Origin: Sporocytophaga sp.
Lineage (GTDB): Bacteria; Bacteroidota; Bacteroidia; Cytophagales; Cytophagaceae
Length of the DNA: 64,000 bases
Reading direction: 5' to 3'
Assembly (NCBI GenBank): GCA_024707265.1
Contig: JANQAB010000002.1
Coordinates: 1,012,188-1,076,187 of the forward strand
Shown: piece by piece, positions 22,410 through 30,297 of the stretch
How positions within the stretch are numbered: the first letter of the stretch is position 1
How the letters are laid out: each line of letters begins with the position of its first letter
Program-made: the position numbers and the translations under genes
Notes under the pieces: generated by a model
Told to the model about the DNA's origin: nothing
What the model saw: the letters and a program-made list of their open reading frames with translations, nothing else
The model's database searches: none

Positions 22410-22664
22410 TTAAAGGTTAGTTTGATAATATTTTAAAAAGTCTTGCAGCTTTTTTTCAGGATTTTCATCAAATAGTCTTTCTTCTTCCACATGGCCACAG
22501 TGATTAAGAATAGTCACCTTGCATTTTTGCTCTTTTCTGGCAAATTCAAAAGTTCTGAGTACTATATCCCTTTTAGTCGGGCTTCTGAAAATAACTCTGT
22601 CAGAAATGGCTTCTTTTGCTTCCCAGCAAGAGCCAGCCGGCACAATGCTAATTGATCTGTTCAT
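22410..22664 (-). CDS. Small hypothetical protein, DUF2188-like
   Basis: 84 residues. The sequence has the general pattern of DUF2188 proteins: a polar start with a Trp-centred strand (GSCWEAKEA), a SPTKRDIVLRTFEFARK helix, and a final strand pair TILNHCGHVEEERLF. There is no signal peptide, so it is cytoplasmic. The family link is by eye only. It has its own terminator and is divergent from the phoD-like gene. Confidence 0.55.
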   Translation of the reverse strand: MNRSISIVPAGSCWEAKEAISDRVIFRSPTKRDIVLRTFEFARKEQKCKVTILNHCGHVEEERLFDENPEKKLQDFLKYYQTNL

Positions 22665-22789
22665 ATCTGTAATGTGTTATTCTGTTGGTGATGATTTTAA
22701 TTTAAAACACCTTTTGTTAAAAAAGGTTTAATATTTAACCTTTCGGTAATAAATTTTTTTTTAATTTTTCAATTATTAAACACTTACTA

Positions 22790-24104
22790 ATGAAAGCTTT
22801 CATTGCTCATCTTTTTACATTACTATCTTTTTCATCAATGGTTTTTGCTCAAAAGGGGCTTTTGCATTCGGGACCAATGCCGGGCTTTTCAGGGAAAAAC
22901 AGGGTGCTTATCTGGCTTCAGACCAAAGAACCGGCAACAGCATATATCAAATATTGGATATCAAAAAATGCAGATAGTTCTCTGCAGAGTCCTGAAATAA
23001 CATCTGATAAAGTAAGTGGGAACACTTTTCATTTCAATATTCAGAATCTTAAATCAGGAGAAAGGTATCAGTATGAGGTATATATTAATAGTATTAAACA
23101 GGAGTTTGAGGATCCTCTATTCTTTCGAACCCAGCCTGATTCAGCTGTTGGTGGAGAGATTTCTTTTGCAACCGGAAGCTGCGCTTATACAAAAGAACCT
23201 GAAACTGACAGTGAAGAATATAGGGGGATTTATCATATTTATAATTCTATTGCGGCTCTTAAACCTGACTTTACGCTTTGGCTGGGTGATAATATATATT
23301 TCGAAAATAGTGATATCACAAGCAGAGAAGGGATGTTGCACCGATATACTTTTTCAAGGGGTAATCCTTATTTGCAAAAGCTATTAAGAACTTCTCATCA
23401 CTATGCTATCTGGGACGATCATGATTATGGTCCCAATGATGCAGACAGCTCTTTTAAGAACAAAGCAATAAGCAATGAAATGTTTAATTTATTCTGGTGT
23501 AATAATGACGTAAGAAGGTTCAATAGGAATAATAGCATAGCCAATGTATTCTCGTGGAATGATGCAGATTTTTTTTCTTCTTGATGACAGAACATTCAGG
23601 GCTCCTGCAAAGAATGCAAGAGCAAATAAACAACTGCTGGGAAAAGAGCAGATAGACTGGCTTATTAAAGAACTTAAGAGAAGTGATGCAATATTTAAGT
23701 TTATTGCTATGGGAGGTCAGATCCTGAATCCAGATAAGGTATCAGAAAATTATTCGAAATATAAGAAGGAATGGAAGTACTTGCTGAGTGAACTGGATAA
23801 AAGTGGAGTAGGAGGAATATTACTCCTGACGGGTGACAGGCATTTTTCTGAAGTTACCATGATGGCCAGAGATGGTAAATATCCCTTGTATGAGCTGACA
23901 TGCTCTCCTCTTACCTCCAGTGTAGCGAAGAAGGAGGTTGGAAATAATAAATTGCGAGTAAATGGATCTTTGATTACTGAAAGAAATTTCAGTATAATCA
24001 CTATTGGCAGTGAAGGAGAAAAACGATTTGTAAAGATGACTATTTATTCAAATAGCGGAAAGCCTTTATGGGAAAAGAGGATTAATAAATCTGAGATATA
24101 CTAA
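22790..24104 (+). CDS. PhoD-like metallophosphatase, frame broken in a T8 run
   Basis: The frames 22790-23584 and 23544-24104 join into a ~437-residue secreted phosphodiesterase/alkaline phosphatase D-like protein. It has a signal peptide (MKAFIAHLFTLLSFSSMVFA), an Ig-like N-terminal domain (~residues 25-110), and metal-binding motifs FATGSCAY, LWLGDNIYFE, AIWDDHDYGPND and LLTGDRHFSE. The break is a T8 run at 23569-23576; deleting one T gives FSWNDADFFLLDDRTFRAP, the expected PhoD segment. It likely releases phosphate from phosphoesters in the periplasm. No pho-box-like regulation was recognised. Confidence 0.85.
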
Positions 24105-24200
24105 GAAAAGGGAAAAAAAAAGCACCCCTTCATCCTTACATCCCAAAAAGATATTTGGCAAGAGGAGAGCTAGTAAGGATATTTAACTATGACAGCTTTA

Positions 24201-24572
24201 CTATACTATATGTCCTAATGAAGTGAAAATTTTTTTTATCTGATCAGCTGTATTGGAACTTTTGATGAGAGACTTGTTTACTCCTGCGTTTTCTGCTATT
24301 TTTTGCTGTTGAGTATCATCAATATTGTGAATGAGTAGCAAGTAGTCGCTCGGAAATTTTTCTTTCAGTTGCAGTAATGCCTGTATTGAAAAGTCTGCAA
24401 TAAGTGAATCAATAACGACAAGGTACAGATCTTCTTTTTTCTGAAATGATTCATCAAGAAATTCTTTCATTGAATTATATACACGAAATTCGAGAATCCC
24501 TCTTTCTTCAAGTTCTTTGTGTAAACTTCCAAAGCTAGTCTTGCTGTTTTCCAAAAGAATCAATCTGTTCAT
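24201..24572 (-). CDS. Degenerate response-regulator receiver domain
   Basis: 123 residues with the length and alternating alpha/beta pattern of a receiver. A candidate phospho-acceptor Asp is in LVVIDSLIADFSIQ and the late Lys in SLIKSSNT is present. However, the N-terminal acidic pair is reduced to one Glu (LLEN) and the usual Thr/Ser is His (LLIHNIDD). This suggests a pseudo-receiver or a fast-evolving regulator. There is no output domain and no adjacent kinase. Assignment rests on overall shape. Confidence 0.6.
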   Translation of the reverse strand: MNRLILLENSKTSFGSLHKELEERGILEFRVYNSMKEFLDESFQKKEDLYLVVIDSLIADFSIQALLQLKEKFPSDYLLLIHNIDDTQQQKIAENAGVNKSLIKSSNTADQIKKIFTSLGHIV

Positions 24573-24724
24573 ATCAAACCTCTTGATGTGTTCTAATTTA
24601 TGAGAATAACATGGGTAATTTAAGGATAGTTTATATAGCCCTTTTTATTGATTTTTCCATGAATTGCCGAACGAGGCTTCATCTATAAAATGTTAAGAGA
24701 TATAGGCTAAAACATTTGAAGAAC

Positions 24725-25210
24725 ATGGAAATTATTAGTCCGGCTTTTAGAAACGGAGGGATGATTCCTCTTGAGTATACATGTGAGGGGGCAAGTATTA
24801 ATCCCGAGTTACAATTTTTGGATGTTCCAGAGAATACCCAAAGTCTGGTGTTGTTGGTTGAAGACCCGGATGCCCCGACAAAAATATGGGCTCATTGGGT
24901 TGTCTTTAATATGCCTGCTGATTGCAAAGGAATTCCGAAAAATTCAGAGCCTGATGGCATTGAAGGGATATCTTCAGGAGGAACTCTTGGATATGAAGGC
25001 CCTTGCCCTCCTGTTGGAGAACATCATTATATCTTCCGTTTATTTGCTTTGGATAACAAGCCTGCCATACCCGAAGAGTCAGATAGGAGAATGCTTTTAA
25101 ATTACATAAAAGGGCATGTCATAGAGGAAGCAACTCTTGTTGGAACCTATGAACGACAGAAAACTAAGACAGTAACAGTGAACAGCAGAAACAGAAACAG
25201 TGAACAGTAA
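24725..25210 (+). CDS. YbhB/YbcL family (PEBP, Raf-kinase-inhibitor-like) protein
   Basis: 161 residues from the ATG at 24725; an in-frame TTG lies 3 codons earlier. It has the phosphatidylethanolamine-binding protein signatures: YTCEGASINPEL, VEDPDAPTKIWAHWVVFN and GPCPPVGEHHYIFRLFALD. Bacterial members are cytoplasmic or periplasmic proteins of unknown ligand; no signal peptide is seen here. The family normally ends soon after GTYERQK. Here the last ~15 residues (KTVTVNSRNRNSEQ) are read from an ACAGTAACAG-type DNA repeat, so the tail is probably an accident of repeat insertion. Confidence 0.85.
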   Translation: MEIISPAFRNGGMIPLEYTCEGASINPELQFLDVPENTQSLVLLVEDPDAPTKIWAHWVVFNMPADCKGIPKNSEPDGIEGISSGGTLGYEGPCPPVGEHHYIFRLFALDNKPAIPEESDRRMLLNYIKGHVIEEATLVGTYERQKTKTVTVNSRNRNSEQ

Positions 25211-25360
25211 ACAGAATTAGTCGCAGAAAAAATTTTAATAGAATAGGAAGGTTCCCCCTTCCTATTCTGATTTTACGTTTTCTTAAATAGTTATTCCTTT
25301 GGTTTTTATTCACTGTTCCTTACTACTGTTACTGTTCACAGTTTATGTCGCTGTTACTGT
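25169..25360. repeat. ACAGTAACAG inverted-repeat island
   Basis: The left arm (25169-25214) carries ACAGTAACAG and CAGTGAACAGTAAACAG. The right arm (about 25311-25360) carries the reverse complements CTGTTACTGT (25351-25360) and CTGTTACTGTTCACAG (25326-25341). A terminator hairpin lies in the centre. The whole looks like a REP- or MITE-type interspersed palindromic unit inserted at the end of the PEBP gene. It has no open reading frame of its own. Confidence 0.6.
25240..25268. terminator. Strong hairpin, terminator of the PEBP gene
   Basis: A perfect 12 bp stem AGAATAGGAAGG/CCTTCCTATTCT with a 5-base TTCCC loop is followed by GATTTTA. It lies 30 bases after the PEBP stop. Confidence 0.75.
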
Positions 25361-25474
25361 TTTTTGAACTTTTATGAAAAGATCTCTGTATGATATTTAA
25401 CCCGATTTAAAGAGAGAATTTTCAGATACTTTTTCAGCAGGGTGCTGAGGGTAAAATTTTATTTTATAGGCGCG

Positions 25475-26332
25475 ATGAGACAGCTTAAAATTACACAATC
25501 TTTAACAAACAGAGACAGTTCTACAGTAGAGAAGTATTTCAACGAAGTGTCAAAAGCAGAACTTCTGACGCCGGATGAAGAAGCAATACTTGCAAGAAAA
25601 GTAAGAGAAGGAGATGAAGCCGCTTTGGAAAGATTAGTAAAAGCAAATCTTCGTTTTGTTATTTCAGTAGCGAAACAATACCACTATGGCGATATTCCTC
25701 TTAATGATTTGATTAATGAGGGTAATATCGGCCTTATTAAAGCTGCTCAGAAGTTCGATGAAACAAAAGGGTTTAAGTTTATTTCATATGCAGTATGGTG
25801 GATCAGGCAATCTATACTGGATGCTTTATCCAAAAATGGAAGATTTGTCAGACTTCCATTGCATAAAATAATGGAACGCTCTAAAATAAAGCAATTCAGT
25901 TCAAAATTTGAACAAAAATTTGAGAGAGAGCCAACACCTGAAGAAGTTGCCGAACACGTTGACTGCAAACCTCAGGAGGTGGTAGATTTAAATCCTATAG
26001 GAGATAAGCCTGCATCACTTCAGGCTGAGTTTGATGATGGAGAAGGGTGTATGTTGGATATCCTGAAGCATTCCAGTTCATCTAATCCTGATCAGGACCT
26101 AATGTTTGATTCTGTAAGAAAAGATATAGAACGAATTTTAAAAAAACTTTCGGATAGGGAAAGGGAAGTTATACTTAGGTTTTTTGGACTTGGAAGGGAA
26201 TACAGCGAATCATTGGACGACATTGCAGCAACAATGGGGCTTACCAAGGAGAGAGTGAGACAGTTAAAAGAATGTGCTTTGCGCAAGTTGAGGTCCGGGG
26301 TTAAACCTGAGTTGCTGACCGCATATTTGTAG
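25475..26332 (+). CDS. RpoD-like (group 1/2) sigma-70 factor
   Basis: 285 residues from the ATG at 25475 (MRQLKITQSLTNRD). The frame opens earlier at a GTG (25442), but the MRQLKI start is that of Bacteroidetes RpoD. Region 1.2 is followed by region 2 (RFVISVAKQYHYGDIPLNDLINEGNIGLIKAAQKFDETKGFKFISYAVWWIRQSI), region 3, and region 4.2 helix-turn-helix (DIAATMGLTKERVRQLKECALRKL). It directs RNA polymerase to promoters. Compared with the primary RpoD I remember for the phylum, regions 3 and 4.2 differ (RVRQLKECAL rather than RVRQIKEKAI), so this may be a second, alternative housekeeping-type sigma factor rather than the primary one. Confidence 0.85.
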   Translation: MRQLKITQSLTNRDSSTVEKYFNEVSKAELLTPDEEAILARKVREGDEAALERLVKANLRFVISVAKQYHYGDIPLNDLINEGNIGLIKAAQKFDETKGFKFISYAVWWIRQSILDALSKNGRFVRLPLHKIMERSKIKQFSSKFEQKFEREPTPEEVAEHVDCKPQEVVDLNPIGDKPASLQAEFDDGEGCMLDILKHSSSSNPDQDLMFDSVRKDIERILKKLSDREREVILRFFGLGREYSESLDDIAATMGLTKERVRQLKECALRKLRSGVKPELLTAYL

Positions 26333-26442
26333 ATAATTTTTGTAAGCCTCCTAAGAAGTTATCTCTAAGTTGTTTAATTTGCTTATAATTATATAGTTAA
26401 CAAAATTCATGAATATGAGTTTTTAAAATAAAGGAAGTAGTC

Positions 26443-26778
26443 ATGAATGAAATATACAACGTCTGTTCGGAAAAAATTGAATCCATGAAGAAATGGATAG
26501 TGGATTATCTGGAAGACGAAAGTGCTGTCGTTCTGATTTCTGAGGGACAGTGTGATAAGGATAGTATGGAAACGAATGTGATGATATTATACCCCAATCA
26601 GGATACGGTAATAGGGAAGTCAGTAGGTTTTTTCAAGATTAAAAAGCATTTAACGGAAATTGAGCAGTCAGATATTCCTTGTCTGTTTAATGGAAAGCTT
26701 TGCAGGGAGATGAAACCATGGAGATTAACAATAGACAGCCATGCTGAGCATCAGTTTGTTTTGAAGCAAAGGTTGTAA
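26443..26778 (+). CDS. Hypothetical protein
   Basis: 111 residues, no signal peptide, mixed charge. No family is recognised. Segments such as AVVLISEGQCDKDSMETNVMILYP look like beta strands. It ends just before a perfect bidirectional terminator shared with the convergent HEPN-like gene. Codon usage and composition match the neighbours, and it is likely a real gene. Confidence 0.6.
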   Translation: MNEIYNVCSEKIESMKKWIVDYLEDESAVVLISEGQCDKDSMETNVMILYPNQDTVIGKSVGFFKIKKHLTEIEQSDIPCLFNGKLCREMKPWRLTIDSHAEHQFVLKQRL

Positions 26779-26793
26779 TAAATATAAGAATTG

Positions 26794-26843
26794 AATACTA
26801 AAAAAAGATGCTTCTGATCTGAGGAGTATCTTTTTTTAGTATT
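26794..26843. terminator. Bidirectional terminator between convergent genes
   Basis: A perfect 16 bp stem, AATACTAAAAAAAGAT paired with ATCTTTTTTTAGTATT, encloses an 18-base GC-richer loop that can pair further. It serves the rightward hypothetical gene and the leftward HEPN-like gene. Confidence 0.8.
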
Positions 26844-26857
26844 ATATCATAGTTTTT

Positions 26858-27625
26858 TTAATCATCAGATCGGTCGAAACCTTTGAGATCTGTGTCTTCG
26901 ATTTCATTGTCATCAATTCCTCCCTTAGTGCCTTTATGGATTGATTCAACATTTTTCCTGATCTCTTCATTTGCGATTCCTGCACCAAAGGGTAAATGCT
27001 CTTCTTCATGATGTTCCAAAGAAGGTGTTTCACTGGAAACTTTTTTAGCTTCTTTCTTTTTCATGTGTTTAGGCATTTTCAAGGAATCTCTGTTGCTGCC
27101 GATTTTTCTAGGACGGATTTTCTTTACAACCATATCCTTTTCAAGCGGAGGATTAAAGCTTTCATCTTCCAATCGTACATTTTTATCAACATTTATGCGG
27201 GATGTAATTTCCTCCTGTATGGATTGATTATCCTTTAAATCTTCTTCATTAAGGGTTACATCCGATAAATCTTCGTCGCCCTCAACTACTGCTGCAAGAT
27301 CCAGTATCTGATTCATAATATCCGGAAGATCTTCCTGAGCAATTCTCCATAGAGGATGCAGATCAAGTTCAAGTGTTTCGTCAAAGTGCGCATATTGCAG
27401 GCCTTTCAGCATATCCCAATCTATCTCTCCATATTTATCTCTGAACTCATCACTTAGCATTGCAGAGGCACCACCTATCATAACAAGTTGTTCTATCACT
27501 GCTTGTCTTTCATTATCTGAAATACTAAACTCTGAGAAATCATTTCTTCCGATATAACTTTGTATTTCTCTTATGGAATCGGCCATATCCAGAAGCCTGA
27601 TTCTATCTTCACTTACCATTGCCAT
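26858..27625 (-). CDS. HepT/HEPN-like domain protein with long acidic-basic tail
   Basis: 255 residues. Residues ~5-112 resemble the HepT (DUF86) HEPN fold: RIRLLDMADSIREIQSYIGR, AVIEQLVMIGGASAMLSDEF, YGEIDWDMLKGL and LHPLWRIAQEDLPDIMNQI follow the family's helix order. HepT toxins are RNases or AMP-acceptor proteins using an Rx4-6H motif around GLRN...H. Here that place reads KGLQYAHFDETL, so the Arg and Asn are lost and the protein is probably not a nuclease. The remaining ~140 residues are highly charged and low in complexity. No MntA nucleotidyltransferase partner is adjacent. The homology is by eye and moderately confident. Confidence 0.6.
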   Translation of the reverse strand: MAMVSEDRIRLLDMADSIREIQSYIGRNDFSEFSISDNERQAVIEQLVMIGGASAMLSDEFRDKYGEIDWDMLKGLQYAHFDETLELDLHPLWRIAQEDLPDIMNQILDLAAVVEGDEDLSDVTLNEEDLKDNQSIQEEITSRINVDKNVRLEDESFNPPLEKDMVVKKIRPRKIGSNRDSLKMPKHMKKKEAKKVSSETPSLEHHEEEHLPFGAGIANEEIRKNVESIHKGTKGGIDDNEIEDTDLKGFDRSDD

Positions 27626-27736
27626 AATCCATTCCTTTTCTATCTAACAAGAAAATTCATCCTTTACGTTTCCTAAAACTGATTACATTAAATTTTTTGT
27701 TATTGTGTAAGTAATGGAAAATTAAATCTAACAAGG

Positions 27737-28897
27737 ATGCTGTTATCTTTTGAAGAAGATGCATTGATTTTAATTACCGGAACCGGGCAGTTACCTGAAA
27801 GGGTAAAGCATAAGGTTACAGGTATTGACGATCCCAAACTCTCGGAGCGTTTAGAAAAAGGATTGTTGACTTTTCTTCACCTTGTGAGACCAGCTTTTGA
27901 TGAGATCGTAACTTTAGCAAAGGTCGCAAAAAAGAATTTTGTACCCTTTTATGTACTAGGCAAAGTAGAACGTGAGAATCCTGATAAAGTAATCAATTTT
28001 AAAGTGAGAAAAAGGCTGAGACGACAGGGTGTAAAGAATGTTTATCTTACTGATGACCGAAAAGAATGGAATGCTCTTTCATTCAGATTTAAAAGGATGC
28101 GCACCAGAATGTGTGATGAACATGGCCCTTTTGATTTTATAGGAGATGTTCATGGTTGCTATGAAGAGCTGAATGCTTTGCTTGATAAGTTAGGTTATGT
28201 GACTACTGAGACCATAAAGAATGGTTCAATTAACAAAAGATATTTTCATCCTGATAAAAGAAAATTAGTGTTCCTTGGGGATATGGTTGACAGAGGTCCG
28301 GCTAGTGACAAGGTAATGGAACTTATCCTTGATTTAAATAATCAGAACATAGCTTATGCTGTTCTTGGCAATCATGATGAAAAGTTTTTGCGCTACCTGA
28401 AAGGCAATCCTGTTAAAGTAAATAGTGGACTCGAAACAACAATAGTACAGTTTGAGGGAAAGTCTGAAAAGCTTAAGAATAATGTGATCCATTTTCTGAA
28501 AGGCTTACCTTCTCATTATGTTTTGGATGACGGACGTATCATTGCTGTTCATGCGGGTATAAGGGAAGATATGCAGGGAAAGGATAAAAGGGAAATAAAA
28601 GACTATTGTGTTTTTGGAGAGCCAGGAGAAGAGAAAAAGGAGGACGGACTTCCTGTAAGGCAGGATTGGGGACGCAATTATAATGGGAAGGCTAAAGTTG
28701 TATATGGACATACTCCGGTGAAAGATCCATTCTGGATTAACAATTCCATTGATATAGACAGTGGGTGTGTTTTTGGGGGAAAGCTAACCGCTTTAAGATA
28801 TCCCGAGATGAAACTTATATCTGTAAATGCTTTCGATACTTATTATCCTGGAGTTGATTTTGTGGACTTTACAAAAGAGTGGAATCTGCAGGATTAA
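27737..28897 (+). CDS. Pnkp-like protein: intact metallophosphatase, decayed kinase half
   Basis: 386 residues. From ~residue 133 it is a calcineurin-like phosphatase of the PrpE/Pnkp type: FIGDVHGCYEEL, FLGDMVDRGPAS, VLGNHDEKFLR, AVHAGI and YGHTPV all keep their metal ligands. The ~130 residues before it align by pattern with the kinase half of bacterial Pnkp, including the joint DEHGPFDFIGDVHG. The Walker A position instead reads LITGTGQLPERVKHK and so lacks GKS/T. Known Pnkp heals RNA 3' ends with its phosphatase domain; the ligase domain is absent here. A simple Ap4A hydrolase (PrpE) is the alternative, but it lacks this N-terminal extension. Confidence 0.75.
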   Translation: MLLSFEEDALILITGTGQLPERVKHKVTGIDDPKLSERLEKGLLTFLHLVRPAFDEIVTLAKVAKKNFVPFYVLGKVERENPDKVINFKVRKRLRRQGVKNVYLTDDRKEWNALSFRFKRMRTRMCDEHGPFDFIGDVHGCYEELNALLDKLGYVTTETIKNGSINKRYFHPDKRKLVFLGDMVDRGPASDKVMELILDLNNQNIAYAVLGNHDEKFLRYLKGNPVKVNSGLETTIVQFEGKSEKLKNNVIHFLKGLPSHYVLDDGRIIAVHAGIREDMQGKDKREIKDYCVFGEPGEEKKEDGLPVRQDWGRNYNGKAKVVYGHTPVKDPFWINNSIDIDSGCVFGGKLTALRYPEMKLISVNAFDTYYPGVDFVDFTKEWNLQD

Positions 28898-28942
28898 AAT
28901 TTAGTTTGAATTAAAAGAGAAAAGGGAGTTAGGCTGAACCAT

Positions 28943-29446
28943 ATGAAAGATGTATCTCTTGCATTAACTATACTTACAGCCATGATCACACCTGCAGTGC
29001 TGATCCTGGCTACAACTTCGCTCATTGTGGCTACGAGCCAGCGCCTGGGCAGGAATATTGATCGTGCCAGGAACTTATCTGAGAGACTGATCAGAAATTT
29101 ATTTACCAAAAAAGCGCTTTCGGAGAAAGAACATGTTTATAATCAGTTAAGTAAGGTTACCAGAAGAACAAGGTTGTTACAAAGAGCTATGACTATACTC
29201 TATGTGGCTCTAAGCGATTTCGTTGCTACCAGTATTTGCATAGGTGTTGTGGAAATTGTGAATATCCGTTTTACATGGCTACCTTTGGTTCTTGGGATAT
29301 TTGGTTCAGGGCTAGTATTCTATGCAACGCTTTTATTGATTTCAGAATCAGGGATTGCATTGATTGCCGTAAGGGAAGAAATGAATTATGTTTTGGATGT
29401 TGGAACCGAAAAGTTTAACTCCAGACATGAGGAAGATGATATCTAA
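28943..29446 (+). CDS. DUF2721 membrane protein
   Basis: 167 residues with three hydrophobic helices. The first contains TAMITPAVLILATTSLIVATSQRLGR, which with the following RNIDRAR is the hallmark of the DUF2721 family. Function is unknown; it is an inner membrane protein. A weak GGGAG site (AAAGGGAGTTAGGC) lies ~15 bases before the ATG. It follows the Pnkp-like gene by 45 bases and may share its transcript. Confidence 0.8.
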   Translation: MKDVSLALTILTAMITPAVLILATTSLIVATSQRLGRNIDRARNLSERLIRNLFTKKALSEKEHVYNQLSKVTRRTRLLQRAMTILYVALSDFVATSICIGVVEIVNIRFTWLPLVLGIFGSGLVFYATLLLISESGIALIAVREEMNYVLDVGTEKFNSRHEEDDI

Positions 29447-29559
29447 TCCAAAACTTAATTAAGTTTATTCCACTTACCGGCAATTTTTTGCAGCTCACCG
29501 ATTTTTTATTTTTATTTTTTTATGTGCTTTCTATTTTTGACTTGTCAAGCAGAAAAAAT

Positions 29560-29910
29560 ATGAAAAAAGATCATTATTCGAATACGAAAAAATCATCTAT
29601 GGATGCTTTCTGGTCATCCCTGTTTTTTATTGGTATCGGAGCCGTTCTATTATTTAAAAACCTAGAAATATTGATACTACCTTCTTATGTATACACCTGG
29701 AAGATGCTTTTGATTGCCTTTGGCATATATAATATTCTGCTCCGAAACTGGATGTTTGGTCTTACTATGGCTGGGATAGGTACTTTCTTTATATTGCCCG
29801 AAGCCCTGAACATTCCTAAGTTAGAGATTTCTAAAATATGGCCGGCAATACTTATATTGATAGGTTTAGGAATTTTCTTCAAAATGATCTTTCCTAAAAA
29901 AAAGTATTAA
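29560..29910 (+). CDS. LiaF-like transmembrane protein (DUF5668-type)
   Basis: 116 residues from the ATG at 29560. The frame is open back to a TTG at 29488, but the extra 24 residues are a poly-Phe/Leu stretch from a T-rich leader and do not resemble the family. Four short membrane helices occur (SLFFIGIGAVLLFKN, WKMLLIAFGIYNILL, GLTMAGIGTFFILPE, IWPAILILIGLGIFF), the pattern of the N-terminal membrane domain of LiaF/VraT-type envelope-stress proteins. The next gene supplies the matching soluble C-terminal domain. Confidence 0.75.
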   Translation: MKKDHYSNTKKSSMDAFWSSLFFIGIGAVLLFKNLEILILPSYVYTWKMLLIAFGIYNILLRNWMFGLTMAGIGTFFILPEALNIPKLEISKIWPAILILIGLGIFFKMIFPKKKY

Positions 29911-29921
29911 TCGATTTTAAA

Positions 29922-30296
29922 ATGGATTCAACGATAGATATAACTGAAGAAAATTATATGGAAACTACTGTCATCTTTAGCGGAGCTGAAAAGCAAATTA
30001 GCTCATATGATTTTAAAGGAGGAAAAGTAACAGCAATCTTCGGAGGTGCTGAAATAGACCTCACCAATTGTTACCTTTCAAAAGAAAACAATGTGATAAA
30101 TATTGTTGCAGTCTGCGGAGGTTTGACATTGGTTGTACCACATGATTGGAATGTTCGTTCAGAACTGGTGACAATTATGGGAGGTTTTGAAGATAAAGCA
30201 GCCACAAAAAATAGAGATGCATATATAGATCCTGCTGCTGAAATTGTCCTTAAAGGAACTTTAGTAATGGGAGGAGTTGAAATTAAAAGAGGGTAA
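29922..30296 (+). CDS. LiaF C-terminal-like protein (cell-wall-active antibiotic response family)
   Basis: 124 residues with no membrane segment. The repeated strands VIFSGAEKQISSYDFKGG, KVTAIFGGAEIDLTNC, NIVAVCGGLTLVVPHDWNV and GTLVMGGVEIK are typical of the DUF2154/LiaF C-terminal beta-helix domain. It starts 12 bases after the membrane protein. Together the two genes look like a split LiaF, a family that in Firmicutes inhibits a neighbouring two-component system. A kinase gene follows at once here. Confidence 0.8.
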   Translation: MDSTIDITEENYMETTVIFSGAEKQISSYDFKGGKVTAIFGGAEIDLTNCYLSKENNVINIVAVCGGLTLVVPHDWNVRSELVTIMGGFEDKAATKNRDAYIDPAAEIVLKGTLVMGGVEIKRG

Positions 30297-30297
30297 G

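Noticed and set aside
29488-29559. TTG start extending the LiaF-like membrane protein by 24 residues
   Set aside because: The extension is translated poly-T leader; the ATG at 29560 gives the family-like N-terminus.
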